Shown: positions 13,101 through 26,700 of the stretch, one piece after another | How positions within the stretch are numbered: position 1 is the first letter of the stretch | How the letters are laid out: each line of letters starts with the position of its first letter | Source: Trichoplax sp. H2 | Lineage: Eukaryota; Placozoa; Uniplacotomia; Trichoplacea | DNA length: 64,000 bases | Direction of reading: 5' to 3' | NCBI GenBank assembly: GCA_003344405.1 | Contig: NOWV01000177.1 | Coordinates: forward strand, 98,766-162,765 | The notes under the pieces: generated by a model | What the model saw: the letters and a program-made list of their open reading frames with translations, nothing else | What the model was told of the DNA's origin: nothing | Database searches by the model: none | Translations under genes and position numbers: made by a program

Positions 13101-13787
13101 TAATACTTTACCGATAAATGTTTAGACAAGTATTTAGATCTAATATTCATATATCTAAGTATGGATTGGAATAACCAGAAATAGATCAACCGCTACAGTG
13201 AAATATAAAGTATATTAATATTAATTGGAAACTATATAGATATACTACTGTATTGATACGCTATTTCGATGGCAGTTCAATTTATTAACAAATTCTATAG
13301 CATCAGAAACTAATCTAGACCATTAAGACTCTTAAATCTAAAGCTATAATCAAGATGATCCGTGGTTTATCACGTCAAAAACATATATCGTAAGCTTATC
13401 TCTACTACTTTACCGATATTAAGGTAATATTACTACAATTGATCACACCTGAATTGAAATTGCCTAAAATATTGATGTTAATTCTTTTTCAATTTATTAC
13501 AATAACTGCTATGCAATACATTCTAGTTTTTCGAGAAAAAAGCAAACTCTACCGCGATAAGCAACTACAACCCCAATTAGAACTAAGCCAGGATAATTAA
13601 AAATTTTCAGAGTTTTAAATTGTACTCATAAATCACTTCAATTAAAGCTCTATTAATCGTAAAGAATATTAGCTAGTAAGAATACTTTACTGAAGAAAGA
13701 TTGTCATATAGGTATTAATTCTGGATATTATCAACAATCCGAACGATTCAGATTTTCGAGAGTAAGTTTAATTCCTTGTGATGCTGC
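10195..13787. other. Intergenic region between the two AMT genes
   Basis: This holds the promoter side of AMT copy 1 and the 3' flank of copy 2, both on the minus strand. I found no exon that joins in phase to anything. A 130-bp tandem duplication sits at 12921-13165. The frame at 12741-12980 is not gene-like. Confidence 0.5.
12921..13165. repeat. Two-copy tandem repeat of about 130 bp
   Basis: Copy 1 begins tgcagaaacgac at 12921 and copy 2 tgtaggaacgaa at 13051. Shared later blocks include gtaatggtttaatt-like and tttagacaagtatttag-like segments. Copy 2 is slightly shorter. Noncoding. Confidence 0.7.
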
Positions 13788-16700
13788 TTATTCCTTCTCC
13801 TCTTGGTCCTGCTCTGGCACTGATGTTTTACGCTGTTTCAACAATATGATAGATTCTTCAACGTCGTAATCATCATCCATGCCCCAACCTGAACCATAAG
13901 CAGCTCTAGGATATGCAGGTTCACCATGAATTGGCAAATCTAAGCCTATTATATTATTGACAAGGAAAAATTTTAAGAATTGAATCTTGTCTCACATAAT
14001 TTGATGTGATGCAGTTATAACAGCTTTTTTCTTGACAATACCTTTCAATTCAATTTCTTCCGATACTCTGAACATTCCAAATTTATTAAGTAGGTAAAAC
14101 ATTAAACCAGATGTCAATCCAGTCCACAAAATAATACAACCTAATCCTAATAAGTTCCAACCAAATCGAGCCCACGATAAAGCAGTAAATCCAGTATAAA
14201 ATATGCTAGTTTTAAAGTTGAAGATAGGCTGAGCAATAACACCCCATATACCAGCACCCATATGCACTAAAAATTGAATAAGTAAATGGTTATATCGAAT
14301 AATATTGACATCAATCAGCTATGATTATGCTTCGATAGCGGTTATTTTACCGGCTGCAGCATCTAATGGATCATCGATTTTGCATCTCAGAAATATCTCA
14401 CTCCAGCATACATAAGCAGTAGCAGCTATAGCACCAATTAGTAAAGCTGCCCAAGGATAAACCGCATTACATGATGCACAGATGGATACCTGTAAAATTA
14501 AATTTTAATCTTCAGTTCGAATCTTTCCTTAGTTTTTCATCTGAAAGTGATAAACTAGCGCTTCAATAAATATGGTCCCGGTACTAAAAATTAGCATATC
14601 CCAATAATTAATATCGTGATTTAATGCGAACGAAATCAGTTCATGTTATCTTCGTATATATTTGCTTACTATTCCAGCAAGGCTGCCATTCAAACACACT
14701 AATAAACTCCAGCTATTACCACCTATCTTTGGGTGTAATCGTTTGATCAATAAGGCAGTTAAACCACCACCGGAGCAAGCCATAGCGGTATTGACAGCAA
14801 TTAAAGCAGCAACTGGGCCACCACCGTAGAAAGTAACACGGAATTGAGAACCAACATTGAAGCCAAATAATCCAAAAATAAGAATAAATCCACCAAGGGC
14901 AACAAGCTGTTCAAATGAAATTGAAGAATAGTTAAACTCATTGCATATCTTAGTACCGCTAAAGGGCGTAAAAATATTTACTGAAAGTTGCTGTAGAAGT
15001 CTTATTTTTAAGTTATCGCTATTAAAAAACATTAAACTTGCTAACTAATTTATATACGCTTATAAATAAAGTCTAATTGTGAAAATCGGTCCAGTACAGA
15101 AGATTATCATTTTTGCTAATAATATTTATGTAATTAATTATGAACATATACCCGATATAAATATCGTACGTATTTTAACTTATTTCGATTGGAATTGTAG
15201 ACTCTTCGTTACATAGCGAGGAAATTGATTTAAAAAAGTATGAGTGTGACAACCAATTTGATGGAAAAAAGAACTACTTTTTTGCCAATTATGCAATCAA
15301 TCATAACTATATAGTCTCTTCGAAGGAGATTGTATAGATACTTTGGAACATAGCACAGAAACAGATTTTTAAAAAATATCTAATTATGAAAATCGGTCCG
15401 TTGGAGAAGAAGGCATATTCTTACCAATTATACAATTAGTTATAGTAAGTATGTAGTATAGCCGATATTACTAAAGTACGAATTTTGATTTATATCAATA
15501 GATATTGTATAGATACTTTGGAGTACAGAGCAGAACTTGATTTAAAAAAGTCTAATTGTGACAATCGGTCCGATCCGTTGGGCTAGAGGGTAAACTTTTA
15601 CTAACTATGCAATAAATTATAAGTATATACAGTAGCTGATATTACTAAAGTACGTATTCTAACTTGTCTCGATAAATATAGTATAGATTTTTTAGAGCGT
15701 AGAGACAAAATTGATTTTAAAAATATCTAACTGTGACTATCGATCTATTGAAGAAGAAAGTAAATTTTACAACGAGGTAATTACGCAATTATTTATAACA
15801 AGCTTATAGCCAATATTACTTAAGTGCGCATTTTAATTTGTCTCAGTGGATATTGTATGGACACTTTGGCGCTTAGTGAAGAGATTGATTTTAAAATAAA
15901 TTAAATTAAAGGAAGCATAAAATAATGAATAAAGAATCGCACCGGAACGGTGTGGCCAGGTATCGTCTTGGGCTTGCCATTTTCATCAAATCGGCCAATT
16001 CGAGGTCCTAAGATGAAGGCTCCCGTTAATGATGTTACACCACCGACGCAATGAACGACACTACTACCAGCAAAATCCTACAAGCAGTAAAGAAAAGAAT
16101 CTTTAAACTAAAGATTCCATAGCGAAAGATACCAGATTTACTACTTATTGCATCTGTAGAAGAAATTATTGTTGGCTTGACAGAATATGCCTGCCATCAA
16201 AGCTTCTAATTCCCGAGAAGGTATTTATTAGTTTTATTTACAGCTAATACGTGCAAATTAGAATTGTAGAGCTAAAAAAAGATGGCATCCTCTAAATCTG
16301 GTCCATTTATCTCTAGCGTAAACTTAACATACGAATACTGTATAAAATCTAATGATAGAGGGTAAAATAAGTAAGGTATGGATGGGTGCTATAGCCTGAG
16401 GTTATCGCGAATTTGGCTTTATAAAAGTATCATGCTTTTTCTACCTCCTAATTACAAATGTCATTAACGAATTATAAAATAGGATTAAAATTTGCTGGAC
16501 AGTAAATGCTAGAAATAATTTTTTCGAGTAGTAGAATAAGTAGCTCTTACTTTATAGTAAAGATATCCGTTAAGAAAGTACTTTCCTTTAATATGGATAA
16601 AGATGTTTCAAAAAAGCATTATAAATAATTTTTGTCTATCAGATACTGTAAAGATAGATCTCCAGAATGTAACTGTAAAGTATTTTCTTATATAGATTCA

Positions 16701-19700
16701 TTTTCGTGCTTTAATAAGAGCAACTATTTCCTTATAGTGATTAAATTTGCGATACAGTATATTTTACGAATACATAACTTGTAAGCATTTACAACCCTGA
16801 GATTTCGCCACCAAATGAACTATTGCATAGTTTGTTAATTACTGGAAGCAGGTTAAATTTAACCGCTATTAGATGTTCATATGCTAAGATAACTACCGGG
16901 TAGAAGATATTTTAATATTAGCAAAACTAACCTCATAGTGGACCTTCCCTACGCCATATAGCAACCATCCTTGAGGATCCCAAGCCCAATGGACCACAAT
17001 TGGATAGATGAAAGCTAATATTAACGTAAAAATATTCTTATTAAATTGGCAATGGAACATTCTTAGCTTGTCAAGATTTTGATTCTATTGAAGGATATGA
17101 TATTACAAACAGTACAGACCAGTGATGATCGAAGAATATATCAAGTAGCCACCGAAAGCTGTTCTTTCTGCCACAGCACCACTCACAATTGTTGATGCAG
17201 TAGCAGCATATACATAATGATACCACCAATAAGAATATCCAGTCAATGGTAGGCCAATTAAAAAAAAATATTCGGTACCAAAAAATGGAGTTCCTTTACC
17301 GAATGCTAAAGCATAGCCAATAGCCCAAAAGGACACAGCACCGATAACTATCAATGCAAGATCAAAATGGATTATTTTCTATCTATATGTTAGCAGTTTC
17401 GATTCGGCTTAAGTAGTATGCTAAATAACACAACGATTCCCAATCTATAGTATTTAATTACTTTACTATTTATAAGCTGTCAGATGATAGTAATGGCATC
17501 AATTTTCTGAAATCCAGATCATTTGTCCATAATTTGTAAAATAGTAGCTAGCCTTCAACTTAATTTTCAAAATTCACTAAACTCAAGATGCTTATCCAGT
17601 TATCTACATTTTTAAATTAGTAATGCCCAATATTTTAATTATTCTATGTAATATTAATTTTCTAAGCTTTACAAAATGTATACGTTTCATTGAAATATTT
17701 AAAATAGTTGCCATCTACTGATAAATACTGTGGTTTAGCTAACATATCTACTAATGTTTCCAAATTCTTAAAGGACAAGCTACTATTTTAGTTCTCTACT
17801 ATTTTTACTTCTTGTTACGATTTATTATAATATCTACTTCTAGTAACGGTTCTGAATTATTAAAATCTGTATCTGCATTTTACAAGTATCTGCACTCTAT
17901 TTTACATTACATAAATACGATAGAATTTCCATGTAAAACTTACTCATACGTTCTGGAATTCTATATCATTTTACAGAAATATCTACCATCATAGATATCT
18001 ATGATAGCAGTTTTCAAGAGCATTTCTTATTGAGATGAATAACTTACAAACATCCATTAAATTCTTGACTAAAATATTGGTGGTATTCTTCGATCGAATT
18101 GAACCAGCTTCTAGAAATGCAAATCCTGCTTGCATAACTGATTTCAATTTGATAAAATAAAGATAAAATGGTATTAATTTGATAATATGAATTGATAATA
18201 GTGTTATTAAATTAAAGCTAGTATCCTAGATATAACATCAGTTTTATGGAAGTTTGAGTATTATTACGAAACCGGATTACTATCTCAAAGAATTTTGTTA
18301 ATATGTTGAGAGACTATCATATATTATTCTTTGTAATTCGTTAATTTCTTTCCATAAGCTCACTGATGAAAATTCTCCTTCATATGCTACATAATATATG
18401 TACTGCACATTTTACTTCCGGAAATTAAAAATTCCTTTAACATTAAGTTACACAAACCGGTTTGATACGAATTTTTGGCGATAAACTATGGAAAATTTTT
18501 CATTTTCCATTGAACAAATGTCAAGGTTAGCTAAAAATTATACGATATCTACAGGATCTTAAATTTGATCAATGTGTGTGTAATGTAACTAGTATTGTGA
18601 TTATAGATTGTTAGCCATGTTTAATATAAAATACGGTAGATATTTGGTAGCTGTAACTATAGACTGTAGTGGTGTAGACTCTATGATAGAGTACAGATGA
18701 CTATATACAGTAAGCTGTTGAGTTACTAATAAGACTATAGGTAAAAATAGAACTGTAAATCATATATTAGGATATGGTTAATTCATTGTACTTTGGCTGG
18801 TGTGAATAATGTCTACGTAAGTACTGTAGTCGTATCCATATTGGTTTAATGATGGTCCGCAGTAGAATAGTCTTTCTAAGAATAAGTTAACTATGTGTAA
18901 AATAAGGTAAAAGGTTGATATGCGGATTGTAGCTGCGAATGCTACGAAAAGTATAAAAGCATGCAACTTTAGATTATTCTGTTAGTTCGTTGTAGAAGTC
19001 TTTAGAAGTAGTATTCGACTAGAGTAGAACTGTGTGTAGTTAATCTTTGTATAAGATTGAATAAAGCCCTTATTTTTCTAAAATTTGGAATCTCGTGATT
19101 GGTATATATATATATATATATCACAGTGTAGATCCAGAAGCACTCTAGGCAATCGATTTCTCGAACCAGTTCCATTTGTTTGAAAATTATATCATTTTAG
19201 ACATTAATTAGTATAACAATACTACGGCCTTGATCATAAAATAACTTCCTAAATACGGATTTTAGTTGGTAGACTATGACCATATTGCCATGTCTATTTC
19301 TCAGCTAGGCTCAAACTTGAATGATCTTTGAGCTGTGATAGCCCAAATTGTAAATTTAGGTCATGATTGAATTCTCTCACAAAAGAAATGAAGTTCAATT
19401 CTATTTTAGCAATACAGGATATTCGTTGCATGCTATTGGTCAAGCTTTGATTATAGCAAGTACTCTAGAAAGTAATTTTTGGCACCCTGATAGCTAGGCT
19501 TCGCTTAATGGTGTCGTTAAATTCCTAATCATTAACTTTTACTTAATTTTTGATCAGACTACATCGGGAATAACTTACAGAAGATTAATATATTTGTATC
19601 AACATTAATTAACGGCGTGGTTTCAGTTCCTTAGTGGAACCTAAAATTGCTTCTGATATTTTAAAGAGATACAGATAACATTTGGGTTAAATTATGCTTG

Positions 19701-20741
19701 GGTGTCGTAATCAGCTTGCAATAAAAGTACTAAATCAAGGCGCTAGATGCGACTAGATCAGCATTACGGTATAGCAATATTTGATCTACAACAGACTAGT
19801 CAATTCCTACAGCAAGATAGTTACAAATTATTTTATTGAAAATTATGTGCTGATATCCAAGACCAGCTCAGAGCCGAGTAAACTGCACATTATAAGGATA
19901 AGGTTTTATGTGTGAATAACATCTAAAATTTTCAGTGAACTACAGTAATCTCATAATAAACTATTACAACACTCTATACTGTATCATATATTAATCAGTA
20001 GAATATATTATATGCTTGTTGTTTGCCTTCTCGCGAGGCGATCATCATTAATAATTAATAAAGCTAAATTAATATGAAGCGTTAATTGCTTTGTGAGAGC
20101 TTTTAGCTCCATAAGTTTGGGACTATTGGAAATTTATAGAAAGACTTTATGCTCATGTTAGCTTAGTGCTTGTAAAAATCAGGATCTTAGCTTATGGTCC
20201 GTTTGTTTCATCAAATTTCCTAGTTAGAAATACCGTAGAATGTAAACTGTTGTGAAAGAGAAATAAAATTAAGAGTAAAACATAGGACACATACGCTACA
20301 GGATTAAAACTATCTACAGACATTTTCGATAAAAAGTTGGACATTAAAAAAGTGATAAAGAAACGGAGAGAATAATTTAATGCCCATTGCCAGGATTACA
20401 TTAATCCTAGCTCTCGCTGAAAGTAGATTGATGTACTGTCTAGGAATCTTCTAACGCCCGGAATGATACATTTGATATCTCTAGAATCTCAATTTTATAG
20501 GTTCTGTGGTCTCTATTGCAACTATTAAGTCATCGACATAATACGACTGATTTTGCTCACCTGGTATCAATATTAGCATGTTTGTACTGTAAATGTGTTC
20601 TTAATGCATCAACTTACAGAAAACGATCATGCCAATGATGACATGAAACACTTCATTTAAATTTTCATTTGTAACCACATTATATGGATGTGTTGTAGTA
20701 TTGGTAGGTGCTGCGGTAGATTCAACTTGTAAGTCGTCCAT
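13788..20741 (-). CDS. AMT-type ammonium transporter, copy 2
   Basis: Nine exons: 20618-20741, 18048-18137, 17120-17347, 16932-17014, 15943-16077, 14670-14906, 14351-14489, 14042-14266, 13788-13945; 472 residues. Marks: [38 protein letters not shown], the signature [13 protein letters not shown] (H184), [11 protein letters not shown] (H347), and an acidic tail ending EEKE. Seven of nine exons have exactly the lengths of copy 1; exon 6 is one codon longer and exon 9 one codon shorter. All intron phases match, so the genes are a tandem duplication. At the pore segment [10 protein letters not shown] the usual Trp is Leu, but Gly is kept. The exon 3 donor (gtctgt) is weak; phase and homology with copy 1 require it. 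Intron 1 (2.5 kb) carries a solo LTR; intron 5 carries a tandem array. Predicted role: plasma-membrane ammonium transport. Confidence 0.93.
15060..15895. repeat. Degenerate tandem array (about five units of 140-175 bp) in AMT copy 2 intron 5
   Basis: Units are marked by a block like aaaaaagtctaattgtgaca followed by atcggtccg, at about 15071, 15238, 15377, 15550 and 15724. Each continues with attactaaagtacgtatt-like and attgtatagatactttgg-like blocks. Spacing is 139-174 bp. The array fills nearly all of the intron and stops close to the exon 5 donor (15942). Confidence 0.75.
18579..19125 (+). mobile_element. Solo LTR, family A, copy 1 (inside AMT copy 2 intron 1)
   Basis: A 547-bp element beginning TGTAATGTAACT and ending ATATCACA (TG...CA ends). 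It has a TATA box (TATAAAAG, 18952-18959) followed about 100 bp later by AATAAA (19060-19065), the U3-R-U5 layout of a retrotransposon LTR. The flanking 5-mers are GTGTG (18574-18578) and GTGTA (19126-19130), a target-site duplication with one mismatch. A TA microsatellite lies at its 3' end (19103-19121). Two further full copies are at 25463 and 63127. No internal retrotransposon genes are next to it, so it is a solo LTR left by recombination. Confidence 0.85.
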
Positions 20742-23700
20742 ACTTTTAACCAGTATGTTGCGGAGTGAAATATATTCTATCTTTACCTGATGGAATAGCT
20801 ACTAATCTTTTAGATAAGTACGAAGGCCGAGTTACAACCTATGCTCTACTAATTTATTCGATAACCTAGCAAGCAATATTAAAGGTTAGCGCGTAATAAG
20901 ACCAAAGAGGTTTCGTTATTGTTCTCCATTTAAAGATCGACCAATGGAATGTCTATCATAGTCTAGAAATGAATAATTGGCTTCTACGACAATATAAAAC
21001 TAGGCATAATGCTCTCATTCTAGGAATTATAGCCATTGAGGTTTTATTAAATATGACACTAATATATTATTGTTCATCCTCTAATTGTTCATCGCTAATT
21101 TAAATATAGTCAATTTGACATATGGCGGCTGATAAAAACAGATTGCAAGATTGCCTGTGTAAGCATAGATCACGTAGATTAATCTGCTTAATATCGGATA
21201 CTAATTCACTCGAATAATCGCATCAGAAGGCCAATCCTACGCATGATTAGTATACATTACAAACTTCTTGGATATAGAATTTTCTTGAAATTGGGTTTAA
21301 TAATGATATTTGCTAGGCCATGACTTTGAAGTAATCATTATATTGAGCTATGTATCCTTCATCTTTAGTATTACTGTACTTCCGTTTGAAAATATATACC
21401 TAAAAATTCCGTATATGATTGGTATACCTAATAGTATTAACACTCAGAGAACATTTTTGCAATTGCGTGGAATAATAACCTTTTTCTTGGTTTGACCTTG
21501 AAATATGGGTGTGTAATGGTTTGCATAGAATAAAGCATATTGGTGGGCCGTGGCTGATGATGAAATAGTAAAGTAAGATAATCGCTCTTATCCAAGTGTT
21601 AAGAGTTGGAACTGAAAACTTGTAGACTGCGCCGAAATTCTTGAAGCTTAAGCGTTTTACCGCTGGCATAGAATCTAATTCGGCCTAAGATTGTAAGATC
21701 ATTAAACTACGAACATGGCATAGTTACGATGAAGATATTGCAGAGCGATATACCCTGTAAAGTTACTGGCCTTCAAAATTAGATACTCTTTCCAATGAGA
21801 AAATGAATGTTATAATACCGTATGATACTGCAGACTACACATATGTTAAAATATTTAGCTCGATCTGCCTGATACAGGTGGTTCTATTACAGCATTGAAA
21901 GAGTAGTTTAGTATTGTTAAAGGAGAGAATTTTTTAAGCGTACTTTATAGAAACGTTTAAACCGGTTTTCCATCAGTAAATACTTTTGTCTCCATATTAT
22001 TATTCATTAGTGTTAAACCATATGCTTAGAATGGGCGAGGCTATTTAAATAATTGATTTAACCTCTTTCAAGTAGACTGATAGACTTTTATTGCAATTAT
22101 CGTCGATCGAGAGATATTAACTCAAAATTTAAGGATTGAGTAAGGTCAGAGGAAGTAGTAATAGTGCTATCAATTAGAATATATATATTACCATTAATTT
22201 AATCTTTTTACAGGCATGAAAAGAATTCCGCCTATGCTTTTATAAATCGACCAGAATGAATTAAATCGGAGGAGGATAGAATATCTTTAATATTTAGCCT
22301 TAATTCACTTCTCTTAACACACAGCGATAGAATTCCTTCTTTACTTCAATTTTCTACTCTTATAAATTGAGGCCAATGGGAGGCGTGCAGCACGGATATA
22401 TATCTCCATAAATACACACGAAATTTTTATAATACGTAGATTCCGAATCTGTAACTAAAAATTGATAACTAATAGTAGCTGATATTTAGCATTGATTTTG
22501 ATGTTTAAAAAATAAAGATGGTCAATTTCATCATTTAATATCTATCTAATGTATCAATCAAATATATATCTGGTAAAGGGATGGAATGAATAAAAATGAG
22601 TAAAATTGTAATCCATTAAACAAAATTTATTAGCATTAGTTCAGTTCTCTTAATGCTTATAATACTTTTATATTATTATCTACGATCAGTTTACGTACGT
22701 AAATAGTGTCCCTGATGATTCTATCAGATATATTAATTTTTATTCAATACTTAATACAATTATCGGAATGGATTATGTATTGATTAATATATACACCTAC
22801 ATAAAAATTTTACTAACTGGCATTAACCTGCAGGTTTAAATGTGGAGGTAAAAGGAGATAGTATCTAATTTTGTTTCAGTTCACCTGGTAAATGCACGTG
22901 TCAATTCTCAATTTACTATCAATCTGCTGATCCAGATCAGACAACGAATGGCGGCGTATGTTAAGCATGGATTATGTTTCCGTTAAATATGCAAAATTGA
23001 ATTTTCATTTGTTCTCGGTCTAGCTAAGAACAAATTAAATTGGTAAATATAGAACGTTAATTAAAGTTGACTTACGTCTTTATGTCAATTTTCTTTACCA
23101 CTATTAATTTTATACTATACGTAGTTTTAACGGCTGCTGATAGCAGCCAATTAAGATAGATATATTTATCTCCAAAAGCGTATATAGAATATTATTGCTA
23201 AGTGGCCATTTACTTGTTTAAATTAAATACTTGATGATAAGATAGGGTAGAAAAAGGTGAGCAAATATGCGAATAAGATAGCAAATAATTTACCATTAAA
23301 TTAGCTGACCATAAACAGGTTCTATGGATTGACTCCTATAACTTATCCTGCCATCAAAATCATGACTACGCTACCACTAACTCGCGGTCATATACTATCC
23401 ATTTATTGGTTTCGTAGTCGGTTAACAATCGACTGGGCACAATTTAAACGATTAAAGATCGAATATGGTATATTAGGGTTAGAAAATATGTGACTGAGGG
23501 GAATAACTCCACCCATTTTATATTCATTGAATTATACATAAGTTACCGACGTGGGCGTAGACTGACTATAAGTATAGATGTCCGCAATATTTCTGTTAAA
23601 TTTAGCTATTCTTAAAATCTGCTAACATTAAACTATCTTATTTAGCTAACACTACTTACTATAAACTGCTATAATTGTATGTGATGTAAATTTCCTAAGA

Positions 23701-26700
23701 TGAAAGGGTATTGCAGCTAGTACATTATAAAATTTTAACCTAAAAATTGTGGATCCATATTTAACTGTAGTCTTGCTATTGATTGATTGATTTCTACCCT
23801 ACTCATCTCGACATTGATTAGCATTTGTTCTCGTTAGCATTTCTGTCTTTACATTAAATGTAATGAAAATACTTTTCGGTATCTTTCTCAATACATTAAT
23901 CCAAAGCTATCATCAAGCCTGTAGTCTTTACTTAATTCTGGTAAAGAAATTGGGTTTTTATTTCCATCTATATTTTATGTGTTTCAGTTATTAATCACTC
24001 CTTACGGAAGCTACTGTCTTATGTTAATAGCTAGACTAAGAAGTAAGAGTTACTTTATGTTACCATCAATCAAGAGTGATAGCTAGCAGGAACCATATAA
24101 ATTAATTTCGTCAGCAATTTAGAAATAATTTTTTATTGATAAATAAAAGTCAAAGTCACATAGTAAATATTTTCAAATACTATTCAATTATCAAAATCAT
24201 ATGCCATGGCATTATCTATCGAATTAATTGTGAACAGGACATTTTAAGAGTAAGATTGATTTATACAGCGAATTCTTTATACAAGCATTAGGATACAACT
24301 CTCCTGCTTCAGCCGCTTAAAAAAAGTAATGATTGCGGTCATATATATTCATTCATTAAATCTATTTCCACTTATATTTAGTACTATAGTTCGTTTTTGG
24401 TAGATTTAATATTTGCTATATTTAGGTGACAATACGGTGGTATCTGATAAATAATTAGCCGAAGCGACTCTTGAGTTTATGCGAGAAATGCTACACAATT
24501 GTCGATAATATTGAACTCAGAATACGCTTCAAGTTAATGCATATTTACGCCTGCATTTGTATTTTGGATTTCATTATTTATATTAAGTTATCGTGGATAG
24601 AATTACGTATAAAATTGAAAGTCTATATAGAAAACACGATTGATAAAATCGAGAATGGCGATGTGATATTGTATCTTGTCCTAATAATTATAATGTCAGC
24701 TTAGTAAGGTTACTATTGGCCAGAACTATGCAAGAATACAGCCAAATATGTTTATTGTATTCGTTAAACCTTTATCAGTTGGATAAGAAAGAAAATAACT
24801 TTCGACTTTCAAGTAATTCTTCCATTTTATGCTTGCTATTTATACCTTCCCTCCCCCTCCGGGAATGGATAAAATTAAAACTTAGTTATAACACCCATAC
24901 GTTTAGATTTCACTATTTTATAAGCGTAAGGAGACATAATTTCAGAGATAGTATATTTGTGTCATTATTAATTGAGGGCATCACGATTATGATTGTAAAT
25001 ACAGGGTACTAATGTAGCAAAGCGCAATCCTCAAGTAGACGTTACTTTCTACAATGTTTTATGAATAAACAATTCTAGTTGCCAAGTATCCGCTTAGCAT
25101 CTTTTATGACATGTAGGTTACTATCTTTTCATGATTCTGCTAACACTGCTATTCTTTATTGACGATAATTTTCTAGTTTTTACGATTATTTGACCATCAC
25201 CCCGGAATTTTATGTAATTATATTAATCCCGGTAAAGCGAACATGATTTTTACTAATTAAATCTATTTTCTTAATGAATGTAGTTTTATTCCAGAATTAA
25301 TTTATAATTAGATCGTTTTCCAGAATATAAACTTATTTACGTTATTCAATTAATTTTAATGTGACTACACAATATCATCTTTTTGCTGCTACCTTATGTT
25401 TGCAGTTGACAGAATAATTAAGCAAACGGGTTATTTCTAAATTACATTGTGCTATACCGGCTTGTGATATATACCAATCACGAGATTCCAAATTTTAGAA
25501 AAATAAGGGCTTTATTCAATCTTATACAAAGATTAACTACACACAGTTCTACTCTAGCCGAATACTACTTCTAAAGACTTCTACAACGAACTAACTGAAT
25601 AATCTAAAGTTGTATGCTTTTATACTTTCCGTAGCTTTCGCAGCTACAATCCGCATAGCAACCTTTTACCTTATATTACGCATAGTTAAATTTTTCTTAG
25701 TAAGACTATTCTACTGCGGACCATCATTAAACCAATATGGATACGACTACAGTACTTACGTAGACATTATTCACACCAGCCAAAGTACAATGAATTAACC
25801 ATATCCTAATATATGATTTACAGTTCTATTTTTATCTATAGCCTTATTAGTAACTCAACAGCTTACTGTATATAGTCATCTGTACTCTAGCATAGAGTCT
25901 CTACCACAACAGTCTATAGTTATAGCTACCAAATATCTCTTAGGATAAATATATACCGTACATTATACTACACATGGCTAACAGTCTACAATCACAATAC
26001 TAAGTTACATTACACGGCTATGCTGCTAATTGATCTTGGAATTAAAATCTAAGATTTTTTCTAATTTGTATTTTATGGATGCTGGCCTTATTTACAGGAT
26101 TAATTAATATAGAAAGGAAGATATTTTTGTTAATCACATCTAGCCATGTAGATGATCACTTGTCTTCCTGTTGTGTGTACTAGTTTATATATATCATAGA
26201 GTTTAGATTTTAAGTTTACTGTTGAGGAAGACTGTGTTGATCGATGAAACTATACCGTCGAAGATCGCGTTTAAGATATAGTTAATAGCAGACAAGTTCA
26301 ATAACTTGCAATAGTTAGCATCTAGTAGACTACATTAGAGACTACATAATCAAATATTTTCTTCATATAACAAAGTAATTTACACGAAGGCGAAAAAATA
26401 CGTTGTTAAGCACTGGCAGTCTCTACCTAAATAAATGAGCGCTAGCAGGCATCTTAACTCGGTATAATGGATAAAATTTAATTTTGGGCAATGAACAGTA
26501 AAACTAGAATAATTTTATAATGTAGTAATTATCATTTTAAAATCAAAAGACCACATGATTTTATTATTCGACAAGAACCGATTTTACTTGAAAATCAATA
26601 GCTAGAAAGTCTTTCATTATAACAATAGATATAACTTAAGCTTTCATTCCGATCTACAATCTAATAGGAATATTTATTTACACGGCTAATTTAAACATGA

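Noticed and set aside
18579-19125. Family A repeat read as a MITE
   Set aside because: It lacks long terminal inverted repeats. TG...CA ends, the TATA/AATAAA order and 5-bp target duplications fit an LTR better.
24716-25012. 98-codon open frame
   Set aside because: No recognisable motif, no splice support and AT-driven composition; frames this long are expected by chance in this much AT-rich DNA.
25610-25798. 62-codon frame (starting MYAFILSVAFAAT) kept open in all three family A copies (also 18778-18966 and 63275-63463)
   Set aside because: It looks like a conserved small protein, but it lies antisense inside an LTR. Most differences between copies change the amino acid (few are synonymous), as expected without selection. 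It is open because the copies are recent.
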